Source: JAFEBO01 sp044375915
GTDB taxonomy: Bacteria > Planctomycetota > Phycisphaerae > Phycisphaerales > UBA1924
Assembly: GCA_044375915.1 (NCBI GenBank)
Contig: JBILLU010000177.1
Coordinates: forward strand, 1 to 6,775
Length of the DNA: 6,775 nt
Direction: 5' to 3'
Part shown: positions 1 to 6,696 of the stretch, one piece after another
Position numbering within the stretch: the first letter of the stretch is position 1
Layout of the letters: every line of letters begins with the position of its first letter
Notes under the pieces: model-generated
Told to the model about the DNA's origin: nothing
Databases searched by the model: none
Seen by the model: only the letters and a program-made list of their open reading frames with translations
Translations under genes and position numbers: made by a program

Positions 1-949
1 CGTCGAAGACCGTGATCGCGTTAACGGTTAGGTCGACTCCTGCACCAAGCGCTGTCCAGGTCCGTCCATCCCATCGAGCGATATAGCTGGCAGGTTCTCC
101 GCCCGCATTAGCGAATGCTCCGCCCGCGTAGAGCCCCGGAGGAACGACACCTTCCGAATCAACAGTCACGAGCACGAGCACACGCGCAGTCGGGCCGCCC
201 CCGACACCTCCACCAACAGAGTTCCACACGCGACCGTTCCAACGTGCGATCCCCTGCGATGCCACGCCACCGGCCGTGGCGAACTGCCCACCGACGTAGA
301 GTTCCTCGCCTTCGCCAGCGTCGTAGACCGCGAGGGCCGCAACCCGTATGGGAGCAGTCCCGCCCGCGACTCCGCCGCCGACGTCGCTCCATGCGGATCC
401 ATCCCACTTCGCCAGCCGCAGTGCGGGACTCCCGCCGGCGCTCGTGAACAGCCCGCCCGCAAAGAGCGCTGGGCCTGATCCGTCATCGAAGACCTGCAGC
501 GCAAAGACCTCCTCGTTGAGGCCGGACCCCAAGGCGGACCAACGCGTGCCATCCCACTTGGCGATGCAGTTCGCGGGTACGCCGCCCGCAGCCGTGAAGC
601 GCCCCGCCGCATACATCGCCGGACCCCCGCCGGTGCCATCGTCGAACATCGCAATCGCATTGACGGAAGGAAGGGCATTGCTACCGGGAAGCGACCCAGA
701 GACTCCCGGCGACGAACCGAACGTCGGCAGCCACGCGGGAGAGCACGCGTCGCTGGACGCTCGATTTGACGCGCCTCGCCCCTCGGACGCCAACGTTCGC
801 TCGCGTGAACGATCCGCGTCAGAGTGAAGAAGCGGGGCCAGACCCCTCGCCCCGTCGGAAGATCCGACGTGACTGATCCGATCCGCTGCGAGAGCGCTAG
901 CCGCTGTCCATGCCAGGATCGCTGCGATCACAAGGCGCCTGAGGTTCAT
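1..949 (-). CDS. Secreted Rax2-like beta-propeller repeat protein, N-terminal part (gene A, runs off the left edge)
   Basis: The frame is open from the ATG at 949 to the window edge (316 codons), with no stop. The first 21-22 residues form a signal peptide: MNLRR, a hydrophobic stretch, then ASALA before AD, a good signal peptidase I site. A low-complexity Ser/Arg/Asp linker runs to about residue 68, followed by C69-SPAWLP-FG-PGVSG, an entry motif shared with gene B. Four propeller-type repeats follow, with cores at AAGRFTAAGG (114), AGGLFTSAGG (164), VGGQFATAGG (219) and AGGAFANAGG (275), each followed by IA[RK]W[DN]G..W..[LV]G.G. The start is supported by GGAGAG upstream. Unlike B, it lacks the carboxypeptidase-regulatory-like domain. 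It lies 184 bp downstream of B's stop; I see no convincing promoter or terminator hairpin in that gap. It is probably exported; binding partner and function are unknown. More repeats and a dockerin-like end are expected to the left, by analogy with B. Confidence 0.88.
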   Translation of the reverse strand, partial: MNLRRLVIAAILAWTAASALAADRISHVGSSDGARGLAPLLHSDADRSRERTLASEGRGASNRASSDACSPAWLPTFGSSPGVSGSLPGSNALPSVNAIAMFDDGTGGGPAMYAAGRFTAAGGVPANCIAKWDGTRWSALGSGLNEEVFALQVFDDGSGPALFAGGLFTSAGGSPALRLAKWDGSAWSDVGGGVAGGTAPIRVAALAVYDAGEGEELYVGGQFATAGGVASQGIARWNGRVWNSVGGGVGGGPTARVLVLVTVDSEGVVPPGLYAGGAFANAGGEPASYIARWDGRTWTALGAGVDLTVNAITVFD

Positions 950-955
950 CACGAT

Positions 956-961
956 CTCTCC
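956..961 (-). promoter_or_regulatory. Ribosome binding site of gene A
   Basis: On the minus strand GGAGAG precedes the ATG at 949. The GGAG core (958-961) is 8 bases from the start codon. It fixes the start, which also gives a proper signal peptide. Confidence 0.6.
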
Positions 962-1133
962 GATGCGAATCCGCCCTTCGCTGATGTTCGCTGCGGCTAT
1001 GCCGAGTGAACCGGCAGATTCAACTCCACAACTCTGGCCTGACACCTACGATGGGTGACGCCGACAACGCTCGCCCCACGAGGCCTACGAGACGCCGAGG
1101 GCCCGACCCCCGAACATCCCCGGTACTCACCGT

Positions 1134-3983
1134 CTATTGGCAGAGCCCCCATGCACCAAGGAGTACCGCAAGGTCGGCACCATCGGTGACGCCGCTTCCG
1201 TCGAGGTCGGCACCCGGTCCGCCCCACGCGCCGAGCATCGTTGCGAGGTCGGCGCCATCGACGGTGCCGTTGCGGTCGAAGTCGCCGGGACACGGTGTGC
1301 CCTGTATGCAGCCGGCCCATTGGGCGACATAGCTATCGCCTGCGGGGCTCCCGCCGAAGTAGCCGCCAGCGATGAGCGATGGACCACCGAATGCCGCGAT
1401 CTCGACGGCTTGAAGTGCCATCGTATGCCCCTGAGGGGCAAGGCCACTGCCAAGCGGCTCCCACGTGGAGCCGTTCCATCGGGCGATCGCGTTGGCGGAT
1501 GCTCCGCCTGCCACCGAGAAGATGCCCCCTGCGTAGAGACGCGGGCCGACTCCCACGCCGTCGTCGAACCACTCGATCGAGTAGATTGGCCCCACCTCGG
1601 AGTTCAGCCCGTAGGGCGTCCATGCCGATCCGTCCCATCGGGCGATGAATCGCTGCGTGCCTTCGGCGAAGTACAGACCTCCAACGATCAGGCCTTCGGG
1701 CGTTGTCTGCAGCGCGTACACGTACCCGCCGCTGACACCTGGAACAGGGGCCCAGCTAGCACCATCCCATCGCGCCACCGCATTCGCAGCGGATCCCCCG
1801 GCGTTCGCGAACTGCCCACCCGCGAAGAGGGCCGGTCCGCTCCCGTCATTGTGCACCTCCAGCGCATTGACCTGGGCATCGGTGAAGCCCGGCACCGACT
1901 CGAGCCCCGCCCCCAGCGCGGACCAGCCGCCCTCGCTCCACTTGGCGATCCGATTGGCCGAAACACCGCCCGCGACCGTGAAATTGCCGGCGGCGTACAG
2001 CTCCTCGCCCTGACCGCTGCCATCATCGAATCGCGCGAAGGCCTTCACCGCCGAGGGCCCTCCCGATCCGCCTCCGCTCACACCGCTTCCAAGCGTGGCC
2101 CACTCGGTTCCGTTCCATCGTGCAACTCCACTCGCGGGCGTGCTGCCTACGACGGTGAAACCTCCACCGACGAAGAGCGATGGGCCACTCCCGGCGTCGA
2201 ATGCCGTCAGCGCCCGAACCACTCCGTTCGTACCACCGCCGACATCGTGCCAACCGTCCGCCGTCCACTTCGCGAGGTTGACGATGGGCGACGTCCCTGC
2301 TGCACGGAACTTGCCACCGACATAGAGCTCCTCACCCGCCCCCGATCCATCGTCGAAGGTCGTGATGGCGTGAACTGGCCCGCTAAGACCTTGCCCCAAT
2401 CCCTCGAGCTTGCTGCCGTCGAAGGAGGCGACACTCAGTGCCGGCTTCTGGCCGACTTGTCCGAACTTCCCGCCGAGTGCGAGAGCCGGTCCGCTGCCGA
2501 CATCAACGATGGCAAGCGACCAGACCTGAGGGACGAACGTGTCAGCGCTGACACCGACGTCCACCGCACTCCATGCGGAGCCATTCCAACGGGCGAGCGA
2601 CCCGACGGCAACACCCCCGGCTGTCGTGAAGGCCCCACCCATGAACAGTTCACGACCGCTTCCCGCGTCGTAGGTCGCCAACGACACCACTGATCCGTTG
2701 GCCCCGCTGCCAAGCGCTGACCACGTCGATCCACTCCATCGCGCCACACGGTTCGCTGCAGTGGCGCCAGCGCTCGTAAAGTCACCACCGGCGAAGAGAC
2801 AGGGGCCACCACCGGCCCACGTGCCGTCGATCCCGGTGAGCGCGAGCACCTGCGAATTGACGCCACTTCCCACGGTAAGCCAGGTCGAGCCCGTCCATCG
2901 CGCGATACGAGACGTCGAGAGTCCGCCAGCGTTCGTGAACTCGCCGCCCACAAACAGGCTCGGCGCAGTCCCTGCGACACCGTTCCATGTGGTCAGCGCA
3001 CGAACAGTCCCGTTCACGCCCGCCCCGAGAGGCGACCAACTCACACCGTTCCAGCGGGCGATACGCGACGCAGCCACGCCGCCCGCGCTCGTGAACGATC
3101 CTCCCGCGTAGAGCGACGGTACGCCGCCGATCGTGCTGGAGAAGACCGCGAGGGAGAAAACGGTGGGGAAGGGCCCGCCGGTTCCCGCGCCGACTGGCGA
3201 CCACGAGCTTCCGTCCCACCTAGCGATGTTGTTTGCCGGCACTCCCCCGGCAAGCGTGAAGCTGCCACCGACATAGAGCGCGGGGCCACCCCCGCTCCCG
3301 TCATCGAAAACGGCCAAGGCGTTCGCTTGGCCGTCGATGCCGGAGCCCAGCGGCGACCATTCCGCACCATCCCAGCGCGCGATGCCGGCAGCGGAGGAGC
3401 CTCCCGCCGCGGTGAAGTCGCCAGCAACGACAAGGATCGGGCCATTCCCGGAGTCGAACGCCGCGATTGCCGAGACGCTCGTCGAGAAGCCGCCGCTCAC
3501 GCCGGGCTGCCCACCGAAGCCGGGAAGCCAACTCGGCTCGCACGATCCTCCGGCCGCGAGGGTGATGACGATCGGATCACCCGACCGCTCACTGCCGCCG
3601 ACTGCGCGGGATCCAACGAGCGTCTTCCCCTGATGTGTCGAGATGGCCGTCACTCGAAGGGATTGCCCGGCCCTCGCATTGCCCGCGATGTGGGCCAAGC
3701 TCAAAGAGAACTCGCCCTTCGCATCGCTCACTGCACGTCCACCTTCGGTCGACACCACGATCGCGCCCGCGATAGGCTCGCCGCTCTCGCTGCGGACCAG
3801 ACCAATCAGATGGTCGTGGGCCCGACCGTAATGTCCGTGCCCTGGAGATGAAGCTCTCACCAGTGCCGGGTCGCCTCGGCCTCGCTCGGGATCGGCGACA
3901 AATGCAGCATGAGCTGACGCGACAAAGAAGAGAGCGGAGGCAACGATGGCAAACTCCGCCCCGGTCCGAAAGATCGATCGCAC
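1134..3983 (-). CDS. Secreted 14-repeat Rax2-like beta-propeller protein with carboxypeptidase-regulatory-like domain and C-terminal dockerin-like module (gene B)
   Basis: A 949-residue protein numbered from the GTG at 3983. Residues 1-27 are a signal peptide (MRSIFR, hydrophobic core, ending SAHA before AF). A His/Gly-rich linker (about 48-58) leads to a carboxypeptidase-regulatory-like beta-sandwich at about 57-143 (GLVRSESGEPIAGAIV, then SDAKGEFSLSL). The motif C148-EPSWLPGFG-PGVSG opens an array of 14 repeats (about 172-888). The last half-repeat reads YFGGSPAGDSY..QWAGC (C892). Residues 898-949 are a dockerin-like pair of 12-residue calcium loops (D901/D903/N905/D912 and D926/D928/S930/D937), each followed by LGAWG, ending LCQ-stop. 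Three GTG codons compete as start (4010, 3998, 3983). I chose 3983 because GGAG lies 7 bases upstream and it gives the most normal signal peptide; 3998 follows GAGGTG by 9 bases. The protein is likely exported and held by, or sorted through, the dockerin-like tail. I see no catalytic site; a binding or structural role is inference. Confidence 0.93.
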   Translation of the reverse strand: MRSIFRTGAEFAIVASALFFVASAHAAFVADPERGRGDPALVRASSPGHGHYGRAHDHLIGLVRSESGEPIAGAIVVSTEGGRAVSDAKGEFSLSLAHIAGNARAGQSLRVTAISTHQGKTLVGSRAVGGSERSGDPIVITLAAGGSCEPSWLPGFGGQPGVSGGFSTSVSAIAAFDSGNGPILVVAGDFTAAGGSSAAGIARWDGAEWSPLGSGIDGQANALAVFDDGSGGGPALYVGGSFTLAGGVPANNIARWDGSSWSPVGAGTGGPFPTVFSLAVFSSTIGGVPSLYAGGSFTSAGGVAASRIARWNGVSWSPLGAGVNGTVRALTTWNGVAGTAPSLFVGGEFTNAGGLSTSRIARWTGSTWLTVGSGVNSQVLALTGIDGTWAGGGPCLFAGGDFTSAGATAANRVARWSGSTWSALGSGANGSVVSLATYDAGSGRELFMGGAFTTAGGVAVGSLARWNGSAWSAVDVGVSADTFVPQVWSLAIVDVGSGPALALGGKFGQVGQKPALSVASFDGSKLEGLGQGLSGPVHAITTFDDGSGAGEELYVGGKFRAAGTSPIVNLAKWTADGWHDVGGGTNGVVRALTAFDAGSGPSLFVGGGFTVVGSTPASGVARWNGTEWATLGSGVSGGGSGGPSAVKAFARFDDGSGQGEELYAAGNFTVAGGVSANRIAKWSEGGWSALGAGLESVPGFTDAQVNALEVHNDGSGPALFAGGQFANAGGSAANAVARWDGASWAPVPGVSGGYVYALQTTPEGLIVGGLYFAEGTQRFIARWDGSAWTPYGLNSEVGPIYSIEWFDDGVGVGPRLYAGGIFSVAGGASANAIARWNGSTWEPLGSGLAPQGHTMALQAVEIAAFGGPSLIAGGYFGGSPAGDSYVAQWAGCIQGTPCPGDFDRNGTVDGADLATMLGAWGGPGADLDGSGVTDGADLAVLLGAWGLCQ
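1320..3473 (-). repeat. Coding tandem repeat array: 14 beta-propeller-type units in gene B
   Basis: Fourteen units of about 45-60 residues are recognisable by the core [VA]GG.F..AGG. In order they read AGDFTAAGG, VGGSFTLAGG, AGGSFTSAGG, VGGEFTNAGG, AGGDFTSAGA, MGGAFTTAGG, LGGKFGQVGQ, VGGKFRAAG, VGGGFTVVG, AAGNFTVAGG, AGGQFANAGG, VGGLYFAEG, AGGIFSVAGG and AGGYFGGSP. Most are followed by IARW[DN]G..W..LG.G. Units 7, 8, 9 and 12 are the most divergent. Conservation is at the protein level, and adjacent units differ freely in DNA, so this is an old array rather than a recent slippage repeat. Fourteen fits two seven-bladed propellers, but that is inference. Confidence 0.85.
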
Positions 3984-3990
3984 GAGGAAG

Positions 3991-3994
3991 CTCC
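3991..3994 (-). promoter_or_regulatory. Probable ribosome binding site of gene B
   Basis: On the minus strand GGAG lies 7 bases before the GTG at 3983. The competing signal GAGGTG (4008-4013) would serve the GTG at 3998 and itself contains the GTG at 4010. The GTG at 4010 has no ribosome binding site at a normal distance. This decides the start in favour of 3983, without excluding 3998. Confidence 0.45.
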
Positions 3995-4011
3995 ACACGC
4001 CAAGCAGCACC

Positions 4012-4671
4012 TCAGATCGCGCGAAGCGATCTGCGACGGGGCATGTGGCGCGACACGGACCCGTCGGAGACTTCTGCGTCAGACCATCCGCTGCGCGGAA
4101 GCAAGATCAGTGAGATTCCGAGTCGACTGCCCCCGAGCGGCGCGCGTGCACCAACACGAGGGGTAATCGCCCCACGCCCCCTGCAGTCCGCCGCCCCCAG
4201 AAGAACAGCGACGTCCTGGGCCGAGGTCTTGCCGTCGCCATCCAGGTCACCAGCCGAGGTGCCCCAGTCGGCCAAGACCGCAGCGAGACCCTGCGAGCCA
4301 ACCGCGACATCTCCATCGAGATCACCTGCGCGGACCACGGCGCACCCCTGCCAGAGCGCGAAATAGCTGTCGCCCGAGGGGCTAGTCCCGAAGAAGCCTT
4401 CAGCGACGAGCGCTGCTGGTGAGCTCGCGGTCGCTGGCAAAGCCGCGAGGTCAATCACTGAGACGCCGCCGACAGAGTTGAACCACCCGCGAACGTAGAG
4501 TGTCGGTCCTGAGCCAAGACCATCTTCGAACACGATCACCGGTTCGGCCCATCCGTCGACGCCTTCGCCGAGATCACTCCAGCTTGCACCAGTCCAGCTC
4601 GCAATGCCGTGGGCAGGACGCCCCCCTGCCTCCAAACGGCCCCTTGCGTCTACGTCGCCGTTGACGCTCGT
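4012..4671 (-). pseudogene. Damaged C-terminal remnant of a propeller/dockerin paralogue (relic C)
   Basis: The frame is open after a TAA at 4672-4674; the first usable start is a TTG at 4635, with no signal peptide. Residues below count from it. Recognisable pieces are GGRPAHGIASWTGASW (4-19, one repeat core), GPTLYVRGWFNSVGG (43-57) and FFGTSPSGDSYFALWQGC (81-98), which matches the end of B's array. Two dockerin-like loops follow: D105/D107/D109, but G116 in place of the final Asp, and an intact D130/D132/D134/D141. Compared with B, about 25 residues are missing between the GWF core and FFGTSPSGDSY, and the cysteine before the first loop is gone. After VLLGA the frame runs into unrelated sequence and stops at 4012-4014. 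The lost GAWG reappears in another frame (see the repeat at 4176-4198). It may still be translated, but not as a normal family member. Its TGA lies one base from B's longest frame. Confidence 0.75.
4176..4198 (-). repeat. Short direct repeat flanking a probable 17-bp frameshifting insertion in relic C
   Basis: The hexamer gccccc occurs at 4176-4181 and 4193-4198 with 11 bases between, so one copy plus spacer is 17 bp. Removing 17 bp would change the minus-strand reading after VLL from GAADCRGRGA to GAWGDYPSC, restoring the GAWG ending seen in B and the analogous GDWG in D. That suggests a 17-bp gain broke the frame. The event is inferred; only the hexamers and the out-of-frame GAWG are seen. 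Confidence 0.5.
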
Positions 4672-4980
4672 TTAACGACCGCCGTACTCCGCTAACCACG
4701 TCGGCTGCACCGGAACACCGCGGCTCATGAACGCCTCGACACACGCCAGCTCGGATCCCGCACGCAATGCTGTCACAACTGATGGCGCCGGTGAGGTGCC
4801 TCCACTCGCACGCTCCAGCGATCATCGGACGCCCGTCGGTTCTGAGCGAACCGACCCGATTCACCCGCTTGGAAGATTCGACACTCATGCCGTGCCAGTC
4901 GCCATCGCTGTTGCCGCCCCGTGCATCGTCACGGAAGAGACCATCGCACGCCACGCAAAGAGTGGACTGACCACGGCTTC
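4672..4980 (-). pseudogene. Degenerate upstream remains of relic C, scattered over three frames
   Basis: No intact gene is present, but pieces resembling the repeat consensus follow one another in the right order on the minus strand in changing frames. From upstream: 4932-4979 reads KPWSVHSLRGVRWS (like W..LG.G..G.V.AL); 4889-4939 reads LFRDDARGGNSDGD (like vFDDGtGG); 4815-4880 reads RIFQAGESGRFAQN then DDRW (like GG.F.AGG...A.NIARWDG..W); 4675-4821 reads SGGTSPAPSVVTAL, then GSELACVEAFMSRGVPV (like GSG.ELYVGGAFTSAGGVP). Stops at 4929-4931, 4822-4824 (TGA) and 4672-4674 (TAA) break the frames. Each piece alone is weak; order and spacing are the argument. The stretch 4981-5052 shows nothing further. 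An unrelated short gene here is possible but less likely. Confidence 0.4.
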
Positions 4981-5052
4981 GCGACAATCATCTCGCGGCC
5001 TCGTTTGATGACGTGCGAGCATCCGAGTCCGCCGGCACCCTGCGCCGCGCGA

Positions 5053-5241
5053 CTACTGACAGCTTCCCCAATCGCCCAAGAGCGTCGCGAGATCACTCGC
5101 GCCGGTGACACCATCGCCATCGAGATCTGCGGCCGGGGTCGACCACGCTCCGAGAAGCGCGGCAAGGTCCGCGGCATCAATGGACCCATTCCCGTCAAGA
5201 TCGCCGGAGCAGAACTCTGGCGGGCAACCCTGCCAGAGTGC
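5053..5241 (-). pseudogene. 3' fragment of a fourth paralogue: dockerin-like C-terminus cut off by the insertion sequence (fragment D)
   Basis: The minus strand encodes 62 residues starting ALWQGC, equivalent to FALWQGC of relic C and VAQWAGC of B, up to a TAG at 5053-5055. It holds two intact 12-residue calcium loops (D14/D16/N18/D25 and D39/D41/D43/D50), separated by LLGAWSTPAA, and ends LLGDWGSCQ-stop, closely matching B's LLGAWGLCQ-stop. The three cysteines (6, 11 and 61) sit where B has them. Similarity to relic C and B stops abruptly at 5241/5242, where the insertion sequence begins. In the insertion sequence this frame soon meets a TGA, and there is no start codon or ribosome binding site, so the fragment should not be expressed on its own. 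The terminal module is undamaged, so the interruption is probably younger than the decay of relic C. Confidence 0.8.
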
Positions 5242-5326
5242 TAGCCCGGATCATTCGTCACCGCATTGAAATCGAAGGCCTTCGTGTGCGTAGAGAGCTT
5301 TGCAACAAGCACTTTCTACACGGCAC

Positions 5327-5331
5327 GGAGG
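5327..5331 (+). promoter_or_regulatory. Ribosome binding site of the transposase gene
   Basis: GGAGG lies 6 bases before the ATG at 5338. It favours that start over the TTG at 5266, which would add 24 residues unlike the family and has no comparable signal. Confidence 0.65.
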
Positions 5332-5337
5332 CCGTCG

Positions 5338-6696
5338 ATGTCAACGCAGTCTGCGGATCGTATCTCGCTCCCTCTCGCCTCGCCACGCACGGTCGTCATG
5401 CGGCGCTCGGATGCCATGATGTCCACCGACGCGGGCCTGCTTGTCATCCGCCAGTTCGACGAGCGCGTGCGTTGGACCGAACGCTTCGCCGAATGCCTCG
5501 GCGACGACCGTGATCGCTCCACCCACTCGGTCCTCTCCATGGTCCGGCAGCGCGTGTACGGCATCATCGCCGGATACGAGGACTGCAACGACCACGATGC
5601 GCTGCGTGACGACCCGGTCTTCAAGATGATCTCCGACCGCCTTCCCGACGGTCCGCCCCTTGCCAGCCAGCCGACGCTGTCGAGGTTCGAGAACGGCGTC
5701 TCGGCCGGCTCGCTCCTGCGCGCGACCGACCTCATGGTCCGGCTCGGAGTCGAGCGCCTCGCGCGCAAGCACGGCGGGCGCGTGCCTGACGTCGTCACGA
5801 TCGACGCCGACCCGACCGACGACCCGACCCATGGCCAGCAGCAGCTCACCTTCTTCCACGGCTTCTACGACCAGCACCAGTACTTCCCGATGATCGTGAG
5901 CGAGCCCACGACGAAGCACATCTTCGTCGCTTGGCTGCGCCCGGGCAAGGTCGGCGCGGCGTTGGGCGTCGAGGATGACCTCGAGCGCGTCGCCGCGGCG
6001 CTCAAGGCGTCCAATTCCAAGGCGCGGGTGCACGTCCGGGCGGACGCCGGCGTCGGGAACCCGGACCTGTACAACTGGTGCGATGCGGGTGGGCACACGT
6101 TTTCCTGCGGAATGGGGGCCAACCCGAAGCTCACGAGGTGGGCCGAGCCGCTCGTGCGGAAGGCGGCGGCCCGATACGCGACGACCGGCGAGAAGCAGCG
6201 CCTCTTCGCGGCGCGTCGCTATCGGGCACGATCGTGGAAGCGGGACTACTGGGTCGTCGCGAAGGCCGAGTGCAGCGCGGACGGGACGAACCTCCGCTTC
6301 ATGGTGACCAACGTGAAGGTGCGGACGAAGGCGAGGGCGGAGGCGGCGTACGACGCGTATGTGCAACGCGGCGAGAGCGAGCAGCGCAACGACGAGCTGA
6401 AGAACGGGCTCGCCGGGGATCGCCTCTCGTGCCACCGGTTCGCCGCGAACTTCCTTCGCCTCCTGATGCACACGCTGGCGACGAACCTGCTCTCGGCGCT
6501 GCGTGACGACGCTCGGGTGCCTCAGGAACTGCGGGCTGCGCGACCGGGCATGTGGCGAACGAGGATCGTGAAGGTCGCGGCGCGGATCGTGCAGACGACG
6601 CGGCGGGTGTGGGTGGAGCTGACGACAGGCTGGCCGCACTGGAATCTCCTGCGCGCGGTCGCGAGACGAGCGACCGACTGCGCGCGGGCGCCATAG
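5338..6696 (+). CDS. IS1380-family transposase (DDE type), apparently intact
   Basis: The 452-residue protein catalyses cut-and-paste type movement of its own element by DNA strand cleavage and transfer. Family features seen: an N-terminal region with TDAGLLVIRQFDER (30-43); VYGIIAGYEDCNDHDALRDD (73-92), the IS1380 'Y.DLNDHD.LR.D' block; QPTLSRFEN (111-119); the first catalytic Asp region TIDADPTDDPTHGQQ (154-168) with FHGFYDQHQYFP (173-184); the second Asp in VRADAGVG (D236); and the C-terminal E block GESEQRNDELKNGL (345-358, likely E348), followed by DRLSCHRFAANFLRLLMH (361-378). The length is within the usual 430-480 range and no frameshift is visible, so it may be active. The start at 5338 is set by GGAGG. 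IS1380 family is the firm call; the exact element name cannot be given. The minus-strand frame opposite it is a shadow. Confidence 0.93.
   Translation: MSTQSADRISLPLASPRTVVMRRSDAMMSTDAGLLVIRQFDERVRWTERFAECLGDDRDRSTHSVLSMVRQRVYGIIAGYEDCNDHDALRDDPVFKMISDRLPDGPPLASQPTLSRFENGVSAGSLLRATDLMVRLGVERLARKHGGRVPDVVTIDADPTDDPTHGQQQLTFFHGFYDQHQYFPMIVSEPTTKHIFVAWLRPGKVGAALGVEDDLERVAAALKASNSKARVHVRADAGVGNPDLYNWCDAGGHTFSCGMGANPKLTRWAEPLVRKAAARYATTGEKQRLFAARRYRARSWKRDYWVVAKAECSADGTNLRFMVTNVKVRTKARAEAAYDAYVQRGESEQRNDELKNGLAGDRLSCHRFAANFLRLLMHTLATNLLSALRDDARVPQELRAARPGMWRTRIVKVAARIVQTTRRVWVELTTGWPHWNLLRAVARRATDCARAP

Noticed and set aside
166..678. A 170-codon minus-strand frame in the left region
   Set aside because: It is out of frame with gene A, whose frame stays open to the window edge and carries a signal peptide and four repeats. 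This one is Arg/Ser-rich without motifs.
950..1133. A promoter or terminator between genes B and A
   Set aside because: A weak TTGAAT/CATAGC-like pair and a 4-bp stem can be found, but neither is better than chance in GC-rich sequence and no T-run follows any hairpin.
1137..2693. A 518-codon open frame on the plus strand opposite gene B
   Set aside because: It lies entirely antisense to the repeat array. Its content follows from GC-rich codons of B read backwards; it shows no domain or credible start, whereas B's frame has a signal peptide, repeats and a terminal module.
4574..4987. A 137-codon minus-strand frame in the gap region as a separate gene
   Set aside because: Only a short part (4889-4939) resembles the family; the rest is Arg-rich and overlaps relic C out of frame. 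It is better explained as a decayed repeat gene.
5266..5337. Upstream TTG extension of the transposase
   Set aside because: It adds 24 residues unlike the family, while the ATG at 5338 has GGAGG at 6 bases.
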